From RGIG8700 sp964568815 (GTDB lineage: Bacteria > Bacillota > Clostridia > RGIG6154), in the NCBI GenBank assembly GCA_964568815.1, contig CAZMRY010000010.1, forward strand, positions 1-27,389: a stretch of DNA of 27,389 nt, read 5' to 3'. Both the position numbers and the translations under genes were made by a program. The stretch's first letter is position 1. Every line of letters begins with the position of its first letter. The notes under the pieces were generated by a model. The model was not told where the DNA came from, searched no databases, and saw only the letters and a list, made by a program, of their open reading frames with translations. Positions 1-6,176 of this stretch are shown here, piece by piece.

Positions 1-200
1 GCGAAGCAATCGGTCAGGTTTTCTATATGATGGTTATTGTTGCAGAGTATGTTCCGGGCTATGTAATCATCTCTGCATACTGTGCAGTATCGGCAGTATG
101 GGGAAGAATATTCCTTAAAGAAAAACTATCTAAGAAACACTATTTAGCCCTCATATCAGCCTTTGCAGGTATACTTATTCTTGGCTTCTTTGATGTATAA
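1..200 (+). CDS. DMT/EamA-type transporter, C-terminal fragment
   Basis: Reading from base 3 gives 65 residues and a TAA stop at 198-200; the 5' part lies outside the window. The fragment has a hydrophobic segment (FYMMVIVAEYVPGYVIISAY), then a small residue-rich stretch with WGRIFLKEKLSKKH, then a last membrane helix (ALISAFAGILILGFFDV). A helix, then an RIFLKEKLS-type loop, then a final helix ending a few residues before the C-terminus is typical of the last two helices of EamA/drug-metabolite transporter family permeases. The substrate cannot be inferred. Assignment rests on pattern and topology only; another 10-TM carrier is possible. Confidence 0.6.
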   Translation, partial: EAIGQVFYMMVIVAEYVPGYVIISAYCAVSAVWGRIFLKEKLSKKHYLALISAFAGILILGFFDV

Positions 201-250
201 AAACAACCTTCTGCAACATTAATGTAGAAAAATTAAATTATATAAATTTC

Positions 251-279
251 TTGACATATTTTTAAGTTTGGAATATAAT
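251..279 (+). promoter_or_regulatory. sigma-A promoter of the RNA/PBECR4 unit
   Basis: Exact consensus -35 TTGACA at 251-256 and exact -10 TATAAT at 274-279 are separated by 17 bp. Transcription should start near 286, about 195 nt before the PBECR4-like start codon, leaving a long untranslated leader. Such a perfect promoter suggests strong transcription of the RNA that follows. Confidence 0.85.
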
Positions 280-285
280 AATATT

Positions 286-460
286 GATGACAGATAACAT
301 GTGTGTCTGTTAAAGCTTTGAAGCGAAAGGCTGTGTCAGCAATTAGTGTTTCGTGGAGCTTCGGGTGGGTTGTATGTGTAAACCGCAAGCTGACTTTATG
401 CACACAAGATGTGCAGACAGAAAACATTCTAAGCTCTGCTACTTGCAGGGCTTTTATTAT
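286..460 (+). ncRNA. candidate structured RNA between promoter and PBECR4-like gene
   Basis: No RNA family was recognised; the call rests on hand-found pairing. Helices seen: TCTGTT 306-311 with GACAGA 416-421 (one G-U); GTCAGC 335-340 with GCTGAC 389-394; GGTT 368-371 with AACC 381-384; TGCACA 399-404 with TGTGCA 410-415. GAAG 320-323 plus CGAAA 324-328 can pair with TTTCG 349-353 plus CTTC 359-362, crossing the 335-394 helix to make a pseudoknot. The 3' end is a 9-bp hairpin, 431-439 with 445-453, followed by a U-rich tail. Strong promoter, folded RNA, terminator-like hairpin and nuclease-like ORF is the layout of type III toxin-antitoxin loci. It could instead be an attenuating leader. No tandem repeats typical of ToxI were seen. 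Confidence 0.5.
431..460 (+). terminator. terminator-like hairpin upstream of PBECR4-like gene
   Basis: Nine base pairs (AAGCTCTGC with GCAGGGCTT, one G-U), a 5-nt loop and the tail TTATTAT. It is probably a partial terminator that lets some transcripts continue into the gene starting at 482. Confidence 0.55.
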
Positions 461-481
461 GTGCAAATATGGAGAAAAAAT

Positions 482-1066
482 ATGGACAAACTGCAAGTAA
501 GAACTCTTTCGTTTAAGCGTCTGCTGGATTATGAATACAAAATAATATTGGGGAGAAAAGGGAAAAGAACAGAACTGATTCTTGATTTTGAAAAGACAGA
601 TTTTCCTCACCTGATAGGGTTGCATAAGCTTACCGATGTGTTGAATGGTAACATAGCAACAGAAAAACTGTTTGATAATTGCTTGACTGGTAAAGTTTCT
701 TACGATACAGTTTCAAAAAGTGACTTTTTTAAAAAAATTGGGAACAGGTTCGAATATTTTGATAAACTTGAAGAAATGCTAGACAGCAATAATATAATAT
801 TTAAGTGTAACACTAATAATATGGCAACTTTTTCGAGGATTATTGCAGATTTCGAAATAAAAAACATTTATGAGGAACTTATATTTTATCTGTTCATTGA
901 AAAAAGGAGTCATTCTGAAAAACAATATTGCAAATCTTTTATACAAGAGAGTAATATTGATTATACATACGGACAAACAAAAATGGCACTGCTATATAAA
1001 GAAAAAATAAACAAAACTACAGGTGAGAAAGAGATACAGTATGATAAATTAACACGCAAAAATTAG
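482..1066 (+). CDS. PBECR4-domain nuclease-like protein (putative toxin)
   Basis: 194 residues starting MDKLQVRTLSFKRLLDYEYK. The start at 482 is chosen because GGAG lies at 471-474 with a 7-nt spacer; the longer open frame from 353 runs through the structured leader and has no better site. The N-terminal block (FKRLLDYEYKIILGRKGK, then FPHLIGLHKL around residues 40-50) and the C-terminal block (YTYGQTKMALLYKEK, then IQYDKL) match what I know of the PBECR4 domain, a member of the barnase/EndoU/colicin-E5/RelE-like nuclease group linked to phage and mobile-element conflict. No signal peptide, membrane helix or extra domain is visible, and no antitoxin-like protein is adjacent. RNase activity is inferred from family membership. 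Confidence 0.65.
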   Translation: MDKLQVRTLSFKRLLDYEYKIILGRKGKRTELILDFEKTDFPHLIGLHKLTDVLNGNIATEKLFDNCLTGKVSYDTVSKSDFFKKIGNRFEYFDKLEEMLDSNNIIFKCNTNNMATFSRIIADFEIKNIYEELIFYLFIEKRSHSEKQYCKSFIQESNIDYTYGQTKMALLYKEKINKTTGEKEIQYDKLTRKN

Positions 1067-1095
1067 ACTGAACTTATCTTAATCTGTTTGATGCC

Positions 1096-1133
1096 AAAAA
1101 CTTACAAATGCGTATGCATTTGTAAGTTTTTTT
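1096..1133 (+). terminator. Rho-independent terminator after PBECR4-like gene
   Basis: A perfect 15-bp stem, 1097-1111 with 1116-1130, has a GTAT loop and runs into seven T residues. It isolates the PBECR4 unit from the promoter starting at 1141. Confidence 0.85.
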
Positions 1134-1140
1134 AAAGATG

Positions 1141-1169
1141 TGGACAATTTCAAAAATATGTGGTATAAT
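1141..1169 (+). promoter_or_regulatory. sigma-A promoter of the rod-leader/80-residue ORF unit
   Basis: TGGACA at 1141-1146 and TATAAT at 1164-1169 with a 17-bp spacer, plus an extended -10 TGG immediately upstream. Predicted start is near 1175, exactly where the leader's first helix begins. Confidence 0.8.
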
Positions 1170-1174
1170 CAATA

Positions 1175-1371
1175 TGCTACACTCATAATTAAATATAATA
1201 GGTATAATGTGCATATTACCAGTGTACGCTATATGGTAAAAGCGTACTCTCTGATAAGCTGGTAGTATATATATTATATACCATTGATTATATTTAAGAG
1301 TGTAGCAACCTTAAATGTCAGAGTATGTATGTTTTTCGTGCGTAACTCTGAATAAGGGTTGCGCATTTTTT
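1175..1371 (+). ncRNA. rod-shaped structured leader with competing terminator hairpins
   Basis: A long imperfect rod spans 1175-1307: TGCTACACTC 1175-1184 with 1298-1307; 1189-1199 with 1287-1297 (11 bp); 1201-1206 with 1277-1282; 1213-1222 with 1259-1268 (10 bp, one G-U); hairpin GTACGCT 1224-1230 with 1241-1247. It is followed by two mutually exclusive hairpins: 1319-1331 with 1337-1350, or GTGCGTAAC 1338-1346 with GTTGCGCAT 1358-1366, the latter directly before a six-T run. This is the usual shape of a terminator/antiterminator switch, so it may be a riboswitch-like leader for the gene at 1391 or a free-standing small RNA. I did not recognise a known class. A 6S-like rod was considered, but the 5' end does not pair with the predicted 3' end. 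Confidence 0.5.
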
Positions 1372-1390
1372 AATTATGAGGTGACTAACT

Positions 1391-1633
1391 ATGGTTTGTG
1401 ATAAATATAGCGGACAGATAAAAGAGTTGATTTGTAATGTAATTCATATGACAGAAACTTTAGAGCTTATAAATAATGCTCTGATTACAGAAGACAAGAA
1501 AAAGGTAAACAGCCTTATTAGTGTTCTGGCTGTCTACGGAAAAGATTTAGATAAGAAAGCCAGATTACTACAACTGAATATCTTAAGAGATGAAGCAGAA
1601 AACAGTAGTCAGGAAAAAATATTTAAGGAATAG
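1391..1633 (+). CDS. small helical protein of unknown function
   Basis: 80 residues beginning MVCDKYSGQIKELICNVIHM. GAGGTG at 1378-1383 lies 7 nt before the ATG, a good ribosome site, which supports it as a real gene despite its size. The sequence is mostly helix-forming and charged (LINNALITEDKKKVNSLI, then VYGKDLDKKARLLQL), with two cysteines in the first 15 residues and no membrane segment. I do not recognise the family; a resemblance to short Spo0E-type two-helix regulators was considered but the signature is not present. It sits alone between a structured leader (1175-1371) and a downstream hairpin (1649-1706), so the three probably form one transcription unit. Confidence 0.6.
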   Translation: MVCDKYSGQIKELICNVIHMTETLELINNALITEDKKKVNSLISVLAVYGKDLDKKARLLQLNILRDEAENSSQEKIFKE

Positions 1634-1648
1634 GAAAAATGCTTCAGA

Positions 1649-1706
1649 ATGGACAAACTGAACCCGAAGCTGTACGAGGGTACAGCGAGAGGTGAAGTTT
1701 GTTCAT
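1649..1706 (+). ncRNA. compact two-stem RNA hairpin after the 80-residue ORF
   Basis: Outer stem 1649-1659 pairs with 1696-1706 (11 bp, one G-U). Inner stem GCTGTAC 1669-1675 pairs with GTACAGC 1680-1686 around a GAGG tetraloop. The purine-rich internal loop contains GAGAGGTGA. It lacks a U-run, so it is not a terminator. No coding frame explains it. It may be a 3' UTR element or protein-binding site. Confidence 0.4.
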
Positions 1707-1731
1707 AACAAAAAGGATATATAATTAATGA

Positions 1732-1762
1732 GAAAAAGCTCACGACTGTGAGCTTTTTCTTC
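1732..1762 (+). terminator. terminator, probably bidirectional
   Basis: A perfect 12-bp stem, 1732-1743 with 1748-1759, with loop GACT and A5/T5 at the stem bases. It ends the plus-strand small-RNA/ORF unit and lies downstream of the convergent rubrerythrin gene. A second, weaker inverted repeat (1783-1789 with 1802-1808) lies nearer the rubrerythrin stop. Confidence 0.8.
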
Positions 1763-1819
1763 GTTAAGTTTTGGTAAATATTATACTCCTTTTTGCGTTC
1801 TGGAGTATTTTAACATTCC

Positions 1820-2353
1820 TTAATAGTTTTCTTTTCTTACTTCAAAATAGCTCTGCGGATGTGCGCAAACAGGGCAAACCTGAGGAGCTTTTTTGCCAAC
1901 AACAAGGTGACCGCAGTTTCTGCATTCCCACATAATTTCCTCACTCTTTTCAAATACCTTCTGCATTTCAACATTGTTTAATAGTGCAAGGTATCTTTCT
2001 TCGTGAGATTTTTCAATTTCTGCAACAAGTGCAAACTTTCTAGCAAGCTCTGTGAAGCCTTCTTCTTCTGCTTCTTTTGCAAAGGTTGCATACATATCTG
2101 TCCATTCATAGTTTTCGCCTTCTGCAGCGGCCTTAAGGTTTTCAGCAGTTGTGCCGATACCCTTTAATTCCTTGAACCACATTTTTGCGTGTTCCTTTTC
2201 ATTATCTGCTGTATTCTGGAAGATAGAAGCAATCTGTTCATATCCCTCTTTTTTTGCAACTGATGCAAAGTATGTGTATTTATTTCTTGCCTGTGATTCG
2301 CCTGCAAATGCAGCCATTAAATTTTTTTCTGTTTTTGAACCCTTTAATTCCAT
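1820..2353 (-). CDS. rbr: rubrerythrin
   Basis: 177 residues, the usual two-domain length. Residues 1-135 form the ferritin-like four-helix diiron domain, with GESQARNKY near residue 19, NEKEH at 51-55, EAEEEGF at 94-100 and EIEKSH at 112-117 supplying carboxylate and histidine ligands. Residues 141-177 form the rubredoxin-like domain, with Cys144-x2-Cys147 and Cys160-x2-Cys163 for one iron. Family role: NAD(P)H-linked reduction of hydrogen peroxide in the cytoplasm of anaerobes. AGGAG precedes the ATG by about 10 nt. It is probably a single-gene unit; no regulator lies beside it. Confidence 0.97.
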   Translation of the reverse strand: MELKGSKTEKNLMAAFAGESQARNKYTYFASVAKKEGYEQIASIFQNTADNEKEHAKMWFKELKGIGTTAENLKAAAEGENYEWTDMYATFAKEAEEEGFTELARKFALVAEIEKSHEERYLALLNNVEMQKVFEKSEEIMWECRNCGHLVVGKKAPQVCPVCAHPQSYFEVRKENY

Positions 2354-2411
2354 TTCAATTCGCTCCTTTTATTTTTTATTGTAACCATTTTATCATTTTA
2401 TATGTGAAAAA

Positions 2412-4418
2412 TCAAGAAATATTTGTCAGTAAATTATATATCATAACAAAGGCTTCTGCTCTTGTTAAATTATCTTTAGGTTTAACAAAACCACCGTTTC
2501 CGTTAATAACCTTAAGACCTGATAAAACTGAAGCATATCCAAGCTTGCCTTTTGAAATTAAATTCTGGTCTGCAAATTTTGTTGTGAAGATTTCTTCTGC
2601 CTTTGCAATTCGCTCATAGCCTAAAAATCTTACAAGATAAATAAATGCATCTTCTCTTAAAACAGGGGAGGCGGCTGCTCTTTCATCTTTTAAAACAATG
2701 TTTTCTCTTTCAAGGTTTTTATAGAGATTTTCTGCATCCATATTAAGATAGCTTGTGTATTTAACCGCCGCACCGAAAAGCTTCAACATTTCAAGCTGGG
2801 TTATTTCTGCTTCAGGATTAAAGCTTTCACCCTCAAATGAAATTCCTGTCTCTGCAAGCTTTTCAACAGCAGTTCTGCACCAGTGGTTTTCAATGTCATT
2901 ATAGAAGTTGAACTGATTTTCGTGGTAATCTTTTCTTTTTTCACCTGTTTTAGCATCTATTTCAACATATCCGTAAACTTTGTCAAGGGTGTAGCAAAGC
3001 TTATATTCATCACCTGTGTTTAAATAACAAAGCTTAACAGGGTGATAGCTTAAGATTTTGTTATATGCTTCATCTGCTGACAGAACACCCTCAGGAGATG
3101 CAAAAGCTTTGTCCTCAAAATACTTTGAGTAGCTTGTGATTTTACCATCTTTGTATGTGACAGCAATACGGTTTCCGTCAACTAAAATACCATTTTCAAG
3201 TCTGTCAAAATTCTTTGAAACATACTTGTTGTTAACAACAGGCTCGTTTTCTTTAAGCGAATTTGTGCCTGCATATTTTTTTACGATGGCATCAATTACC
3301 TTTTCAGCATCTTTGGTTTCTTTTTCAGACAGAACTGCATCAGATTTTGCATCGTACGCATATCTGTATGAATGAAAGCTTTTAAGTTCTTTGGTCTGTG
3401 CATCTAAAACAAATCTTGCACCATTATTTTCGTCTGTTTCAAGAGAAACCTCAAGGGTGTATTTATCGTCATTTTTATTGTAGCGGTAAGATACAGCCTT
3501 GCTGTTATTATCAACATCAAATAAAGTTTCACTTTTAATAAGCTTTACAGCATCATCAACAGAAATAAGGTTTTTGACATTTTCAAGCTCTTTAAGTTCC
3601 TGAGGAGTGAAACCTACAATACCTGCAGAAGAGTCCATCATTGATTCATTTTTTAAATAAAGGTCTGCATCTGTATATGGTATGAGCCTTTCCCCTGTAA
3701 ATGCAGAAATATATCCGTTGCCGCCGTCTATGCGGTAAACAAGAGAAAATTCTTCGTCCTTATAGTCTTTTTTAATATACATAAGCTGGGCAGGGAACAC
3801 ATTTTTATATGCGTCTTCCTTGTTTTCAACATATGTACCTTCATTTTCAAAAACTGCTGTTTCATCAAAGCTTATTGTCATATTTGTAACAGTTGCTTTT
3901 TCGCCCTTTGTATGAACAGTAACGGTTGCAGTCTGACCTATAACTTCAATACTGTCAGCCTCTCTTGTAAATAAAACAGAATATGTTGTTCCGTTTTCTG
4001 AAAAATCAACCGAGATATCTGAATAAACAAAAATGTCTTTTTCGGTGAATGCCTCAGGAACGGTCTTTTTTAGAAAGTCATCAGCCATAAGCTGGGCATC
4101 GTTTTTCGTAAAAGAAGAAAGCTGTTTGTTATCTCTGGTGTATAAACTGTCATTATAATAGCCGTAGTTTGTTATAACTCCTGTTTCTGTTGCGGTAACA
4201 GTAAGGTTTTCAGAACCGTCTGTGTTATACCAGTTGAAACGGTAGTGTGTTTTCTCATTTCTTGTGGAAATGGAGCTGTCAAACTCAGAAAGGCTTTCTG
4301 GAACTTCAATTTTACCTTTCACAGATGCAAGTGAAGTTTGCATATTTTCTTGTGCCAGCACAGAAAAGCTGCTTAAAAGCATCAAGAGTGTTAAAACTAA
4401 ACATAAAATCTTTTTCAT
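2412..4418 (-). CDS. secreted YcdB/YcdC-like protein with C-terminal SLH domains
   Basis: 668 residues from the ATG at 4418, chosen because AGGAGGG lies 6 nt upstream and the protein then begins with a signal peptide (MKKILCLVLTLLMLLSSFSV, cleavage probably after about residue 22). Residues about 80-500 hold repeated PepSY/YcdB-like units, each a helix (NDAQLMADDFLKK; SVDDAVKLIKSE; SADEAYNKILSY) followed by a strand-rich part ending in motifs such as YGYVEIDAKTGE. Residues about 503-668 hold three SLH-type modules, the middle one degenerate (FYNDIENHW, then LREDAFIYLVRFLG, then NLTRAEAFVMIYNLL), which anchor proteins to secondary cell-wall polymer. Function is unknown; a wall-bound regulator or inhibitor is plausible. 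A strong terminator lies just upstream, so its promoter is unclear. Confidence 0.8.
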   Translation of the reverse strand: MKKILCLVLTLLMLLSSFSVLAQENMQTSLASVKGKIEVPESLSEFDSSISTRNEKTHYRFNWYNTDGSENLTVTATETGVITNYGYYNDSLYTRDNKQLSSFTKNDAQLMADDFLKKTVPEAFTEKDIFVYSDISVDFSENGTTYSVLFTREADSIEVIGQTATVTVHTKGEKATVTNMTISFDETAVFENEGTYVENKEDAYKNVFPAQLMYIKKDYKDEEFSLVYRIDGGNGYISAFTGERLIPYTDADLYLKNESMMDSSAGIVGFTPQELKELENVKNLISVDDAVKLIKSETLFDVDNNSKAVSYRYNKNDDKYTLEVSLETDENNGARFVLDAQTKELKSFHSYRYAYDAKSDAVLSEKETKDAEKVIDAIVKKYAGTNSLKENEPVVNNKYVSKNFDRLENGILVDGNRIAVTYKDGKITSYSKYFEDKAFASPEGVLSADEAYNKILSYHPVKLCYLNTGDEYKLCYTLDKVYGYVEIDAKTGEKRKDYHENQFNFYNDIENHWCRTAVEKLAETGISFEGESFNPEAEITQLEMLKLFGAAVKYTSYLNMDAENLYKNLERENIVLKDERAAASPVLREDAFIYLVRFLGYERIAKAEEIFTTKFADQNLISKGKLGYASVLSGLKVINGNGGFVKPKDNLTRAEAFVMIYNLLTNIS

Positions 4419-4444
4419 ATTTATCCCTCCTGTTAATAATACCA

Positions 4445-4474
4445 AAAAAAGGTGCAAAAAGTTGCACCTTTTTT
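4445..4474 (-). terminator. terminator of the glycogen operon
   Basis: A perfect 13-bp stem, 4445-4457 with 4462-4474, contains GGTGCAA/TTGCACC and is bounded by A6/T6. It overlaps the stop codon of the GH13 gene, and its symmetric A/T flanks would let it work in both directions. Confidence 0.85.
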
Positions 4475-6176
4475 AAAATTTTTCCATATATAACCCTTTT
4501 GCAGGTATTGTTAAACTTTTGTTTGAGTGGGGAGATGTAATAACTTTTTCAGCGGTTGAATTGTTAAGGTAAAGAACAATTTTGTCGTTGTCTTTATATC
4601 TTATAACAGAAAAAATATTATCGTCAACAGCATCAAAAAGGCTTTCTCCTGATTTTAAAACACTGCTTTCGTTTCTTAAATCGCTGTATTTTTTATAAAG
4701 GTTGTAAATTTCCTTGTTTTCTCTGCCCCATGGGTATGTTCTTCTGTTGTCAGGGTCTTTTCCGCCCTCAAGACCTGCCTCGTCACCGTAATAAATACAG
4801 GGCACGCCCGGAAAGATAAACAAAGCAGAAACAAATTGCTCAAGAACGGTCATATCATTGTTAACAACAGAAAAAATTCTTGCAATATCGTGAGTTGAAA
4901 GCATATTGAAATTACCCATAAAGTTTCTTTTGGGGTAATTTTCAAGCTGTGTCATAAATGCATTTTTAATAAAATGCGCATCACATCCACCAAGGAGAAA
5001 TTTAACCATATTATCCCTGAAAGGATAGTTCATAACTGCATCAAGCTCAGGCCTTGAGAAATAACTTTTCTGCACATCGTATGCAACCTTGTTTGATGCA
5101 TCCTCCCATACCTCACCGATAACAACGGTGTCTTTGTTTACATCCTTAACAGCCTTGTTTATTATTGAAAGACATTCATCTGAAAGCTCATCGGCAACAT
5201 CAAGACGCCAGCCTCCAAGCTTGTGAGCAGTCCATTTTTTAAGTACATTTTCAGCTATAAAATCTCTTACCTTTGGATTTTCGGTGTTTAATTTAGGCAG
5301 GTCCATAACGCCCCACCAGCTTTCATAATCCTCTGGAAAGTCTTTGAAATAAAACCAGTCATAGAAAGGGGATGCCTCACTCTGACAAGCACCAAAAGAG
5401 TTGAAATCGCCAAATCTGTTAAAATAAATACTTTCGGCGCCCACATGGTTGAAAACACCGTCAAGTATTATTTTAATGCCCTTGCTTTCGGCATCTGCAA
5501 TAAGTCTGTCAAAGTCTTCCTCTGTGCCAAGCATAGGGTCAACCCTTGTGTAATCGGCTGTGTTATATCGATGGTTTGAGGTCGCCTCAAAAATTGGGTT
5601 TAAGTAAATAACAGAAACATTTAATTTTTTTAAGTAGTCAAGCTTTTCACGGATACCCTCAAAGTTTCCGCCAAAGAAATCCCATTTCTCAATCTCGCCT
5701 TTTTTTGTTTTGAGATACTTTGGTACTTCATACCAGTCCTCATAAATATGGCAGTTTTTCTTAATCTGACGGACCTTTCCGCTTTTATTGAATCTGTCAG
5801 GAAAAATCTGATACATAATGCCATCAGTGTACCATTTTGGAAGGTCAGGCATTTCTTCCGTAACGGTAAGCTGATGTAAAAGGGTTGGGAAAACAAGGGA
5901 AAATTCAGAATTTTCCCTTGTCCCTTTTCCTATATAGATTGTAAACAGATTGTTTGATGTAAGTCTGAAACAGTAGAACACAGGTCCGATTTTCTCAGCC
6001 TTGTACACGATTGAAAAAGAATTGCCCTCTTTGTCCATTTTCAGCTCTTGGTTATCTATAACAAGAAATGCCTCAAGGCAGTTGTCTGAATATACAGTAA
6101 ATGTTACCTCTGTATTTTTAACAACTGCACCGAAAACAGACTTACATTTTTCGTCCCAGGAATTGTAGTATATCAT
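4473..6176 (-). CDS. GH13 alpha-amylase family enzyme (neopullulanase/cyclomaltodextrinase type)
   Basis: 567 residues without a signal peptide, hence cytoplasmic. Residues 1-105 form a beta-rich N-terminal module like that of neopullulanases. The GH13 barrel starts at MYQIFPDRF (121-129). The four conserved regions are present: DGVFNH 239-244, GWRLDVADE with nucleophile Asp326, GEVW with acid/base Glu355, and STHD with His429-Asp430. The C-terminal beta domain occupies about 505-567. The enzyme should hydrolyse alpha-1,4 and perhaps alpha-1,6 links in glycogen or maltodextrins. Its ATG overlaps the glgP stop by one base (TAATG), so translation is probably coupled. With glgA and glgP upstream, its likely role is trimming or debranching stored glycogen. 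Confidence 0.92.
   Translation of the reverse strand: MIYYNSWDEKCKSVFGAVVKNTEVTFTVYSDNCLEAFLVIDNQELKMDKEGNSFSIVYKAEKIGPVFYCFRLTSNNLFTIYIGKGTRENSEFSLVFPTLLHQLTVTEEMPDLPKWYTDGIMYQIFPDRFNKSGKVRQIKKNCHIYEDWYEVPKYLKTKKGEIEKWDFFGGNFEGIREKLDYLKKLNVSVIYLNPIFEATSNHRYNTADYTRVDPMLGTEEDFDRLIADAESKGIKIILDGVFNHVGAESIYFNRFGDFNSFGACQSEASPFYDWFYFKDFPEDYESWWGVMDLPKLNTENPKVRDFIAENVLKKWTAHKLGGWRLDVADELSDECLSIINKAVKDVNKDTVVIGEVWEDASNKVAYDVQKSYFSRPELDAVMNYPFRDNMVKFLLGGCDAHFIKNAFMTQLENYPKRNFMGNFNMLSTHDIARIFSVVNNDMTVLEQFVSALFIFPGVPCIYYGDEAGLEGGKDPDNRRTYPWGRENKEIYNLYKKYSDLRNESSVLKSGESLFDAVDDNIFSVIRYKDNDKIVLYLNNSTAEKVITSPHSNKSLTIPAKGLYMEKF

Noticed and set aside
286..430. Tandem antitoxin repeats as in ToxIN
   Set aside because: No repeat unit of about 20-40 nt could be found, so any type III-like system would be of the non-repeated kind.
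353..481. N-terminal extension of the PBECR4-like gene to base 353
   Set aside because: The open frame continues upstream, but it runs through the structured leader and hairpin and has no ribosome site; GGAG at 471-474 fits the ATG at 482, and the family N-terminus starts there.
1175..1371. 6S RNA
   Set aside because: A rod is present, but the predicted transcript does not have its 5' and 3' ends paired, and a terminator/antiterminator pair follows, which fits a leader better. Not excluded without a covariance search.
1391..1633. Spo0E-family identity for the 80-residue protein
   Set aside because: It is short and helical, but the SQELD-type signature is absent; left as unknown.
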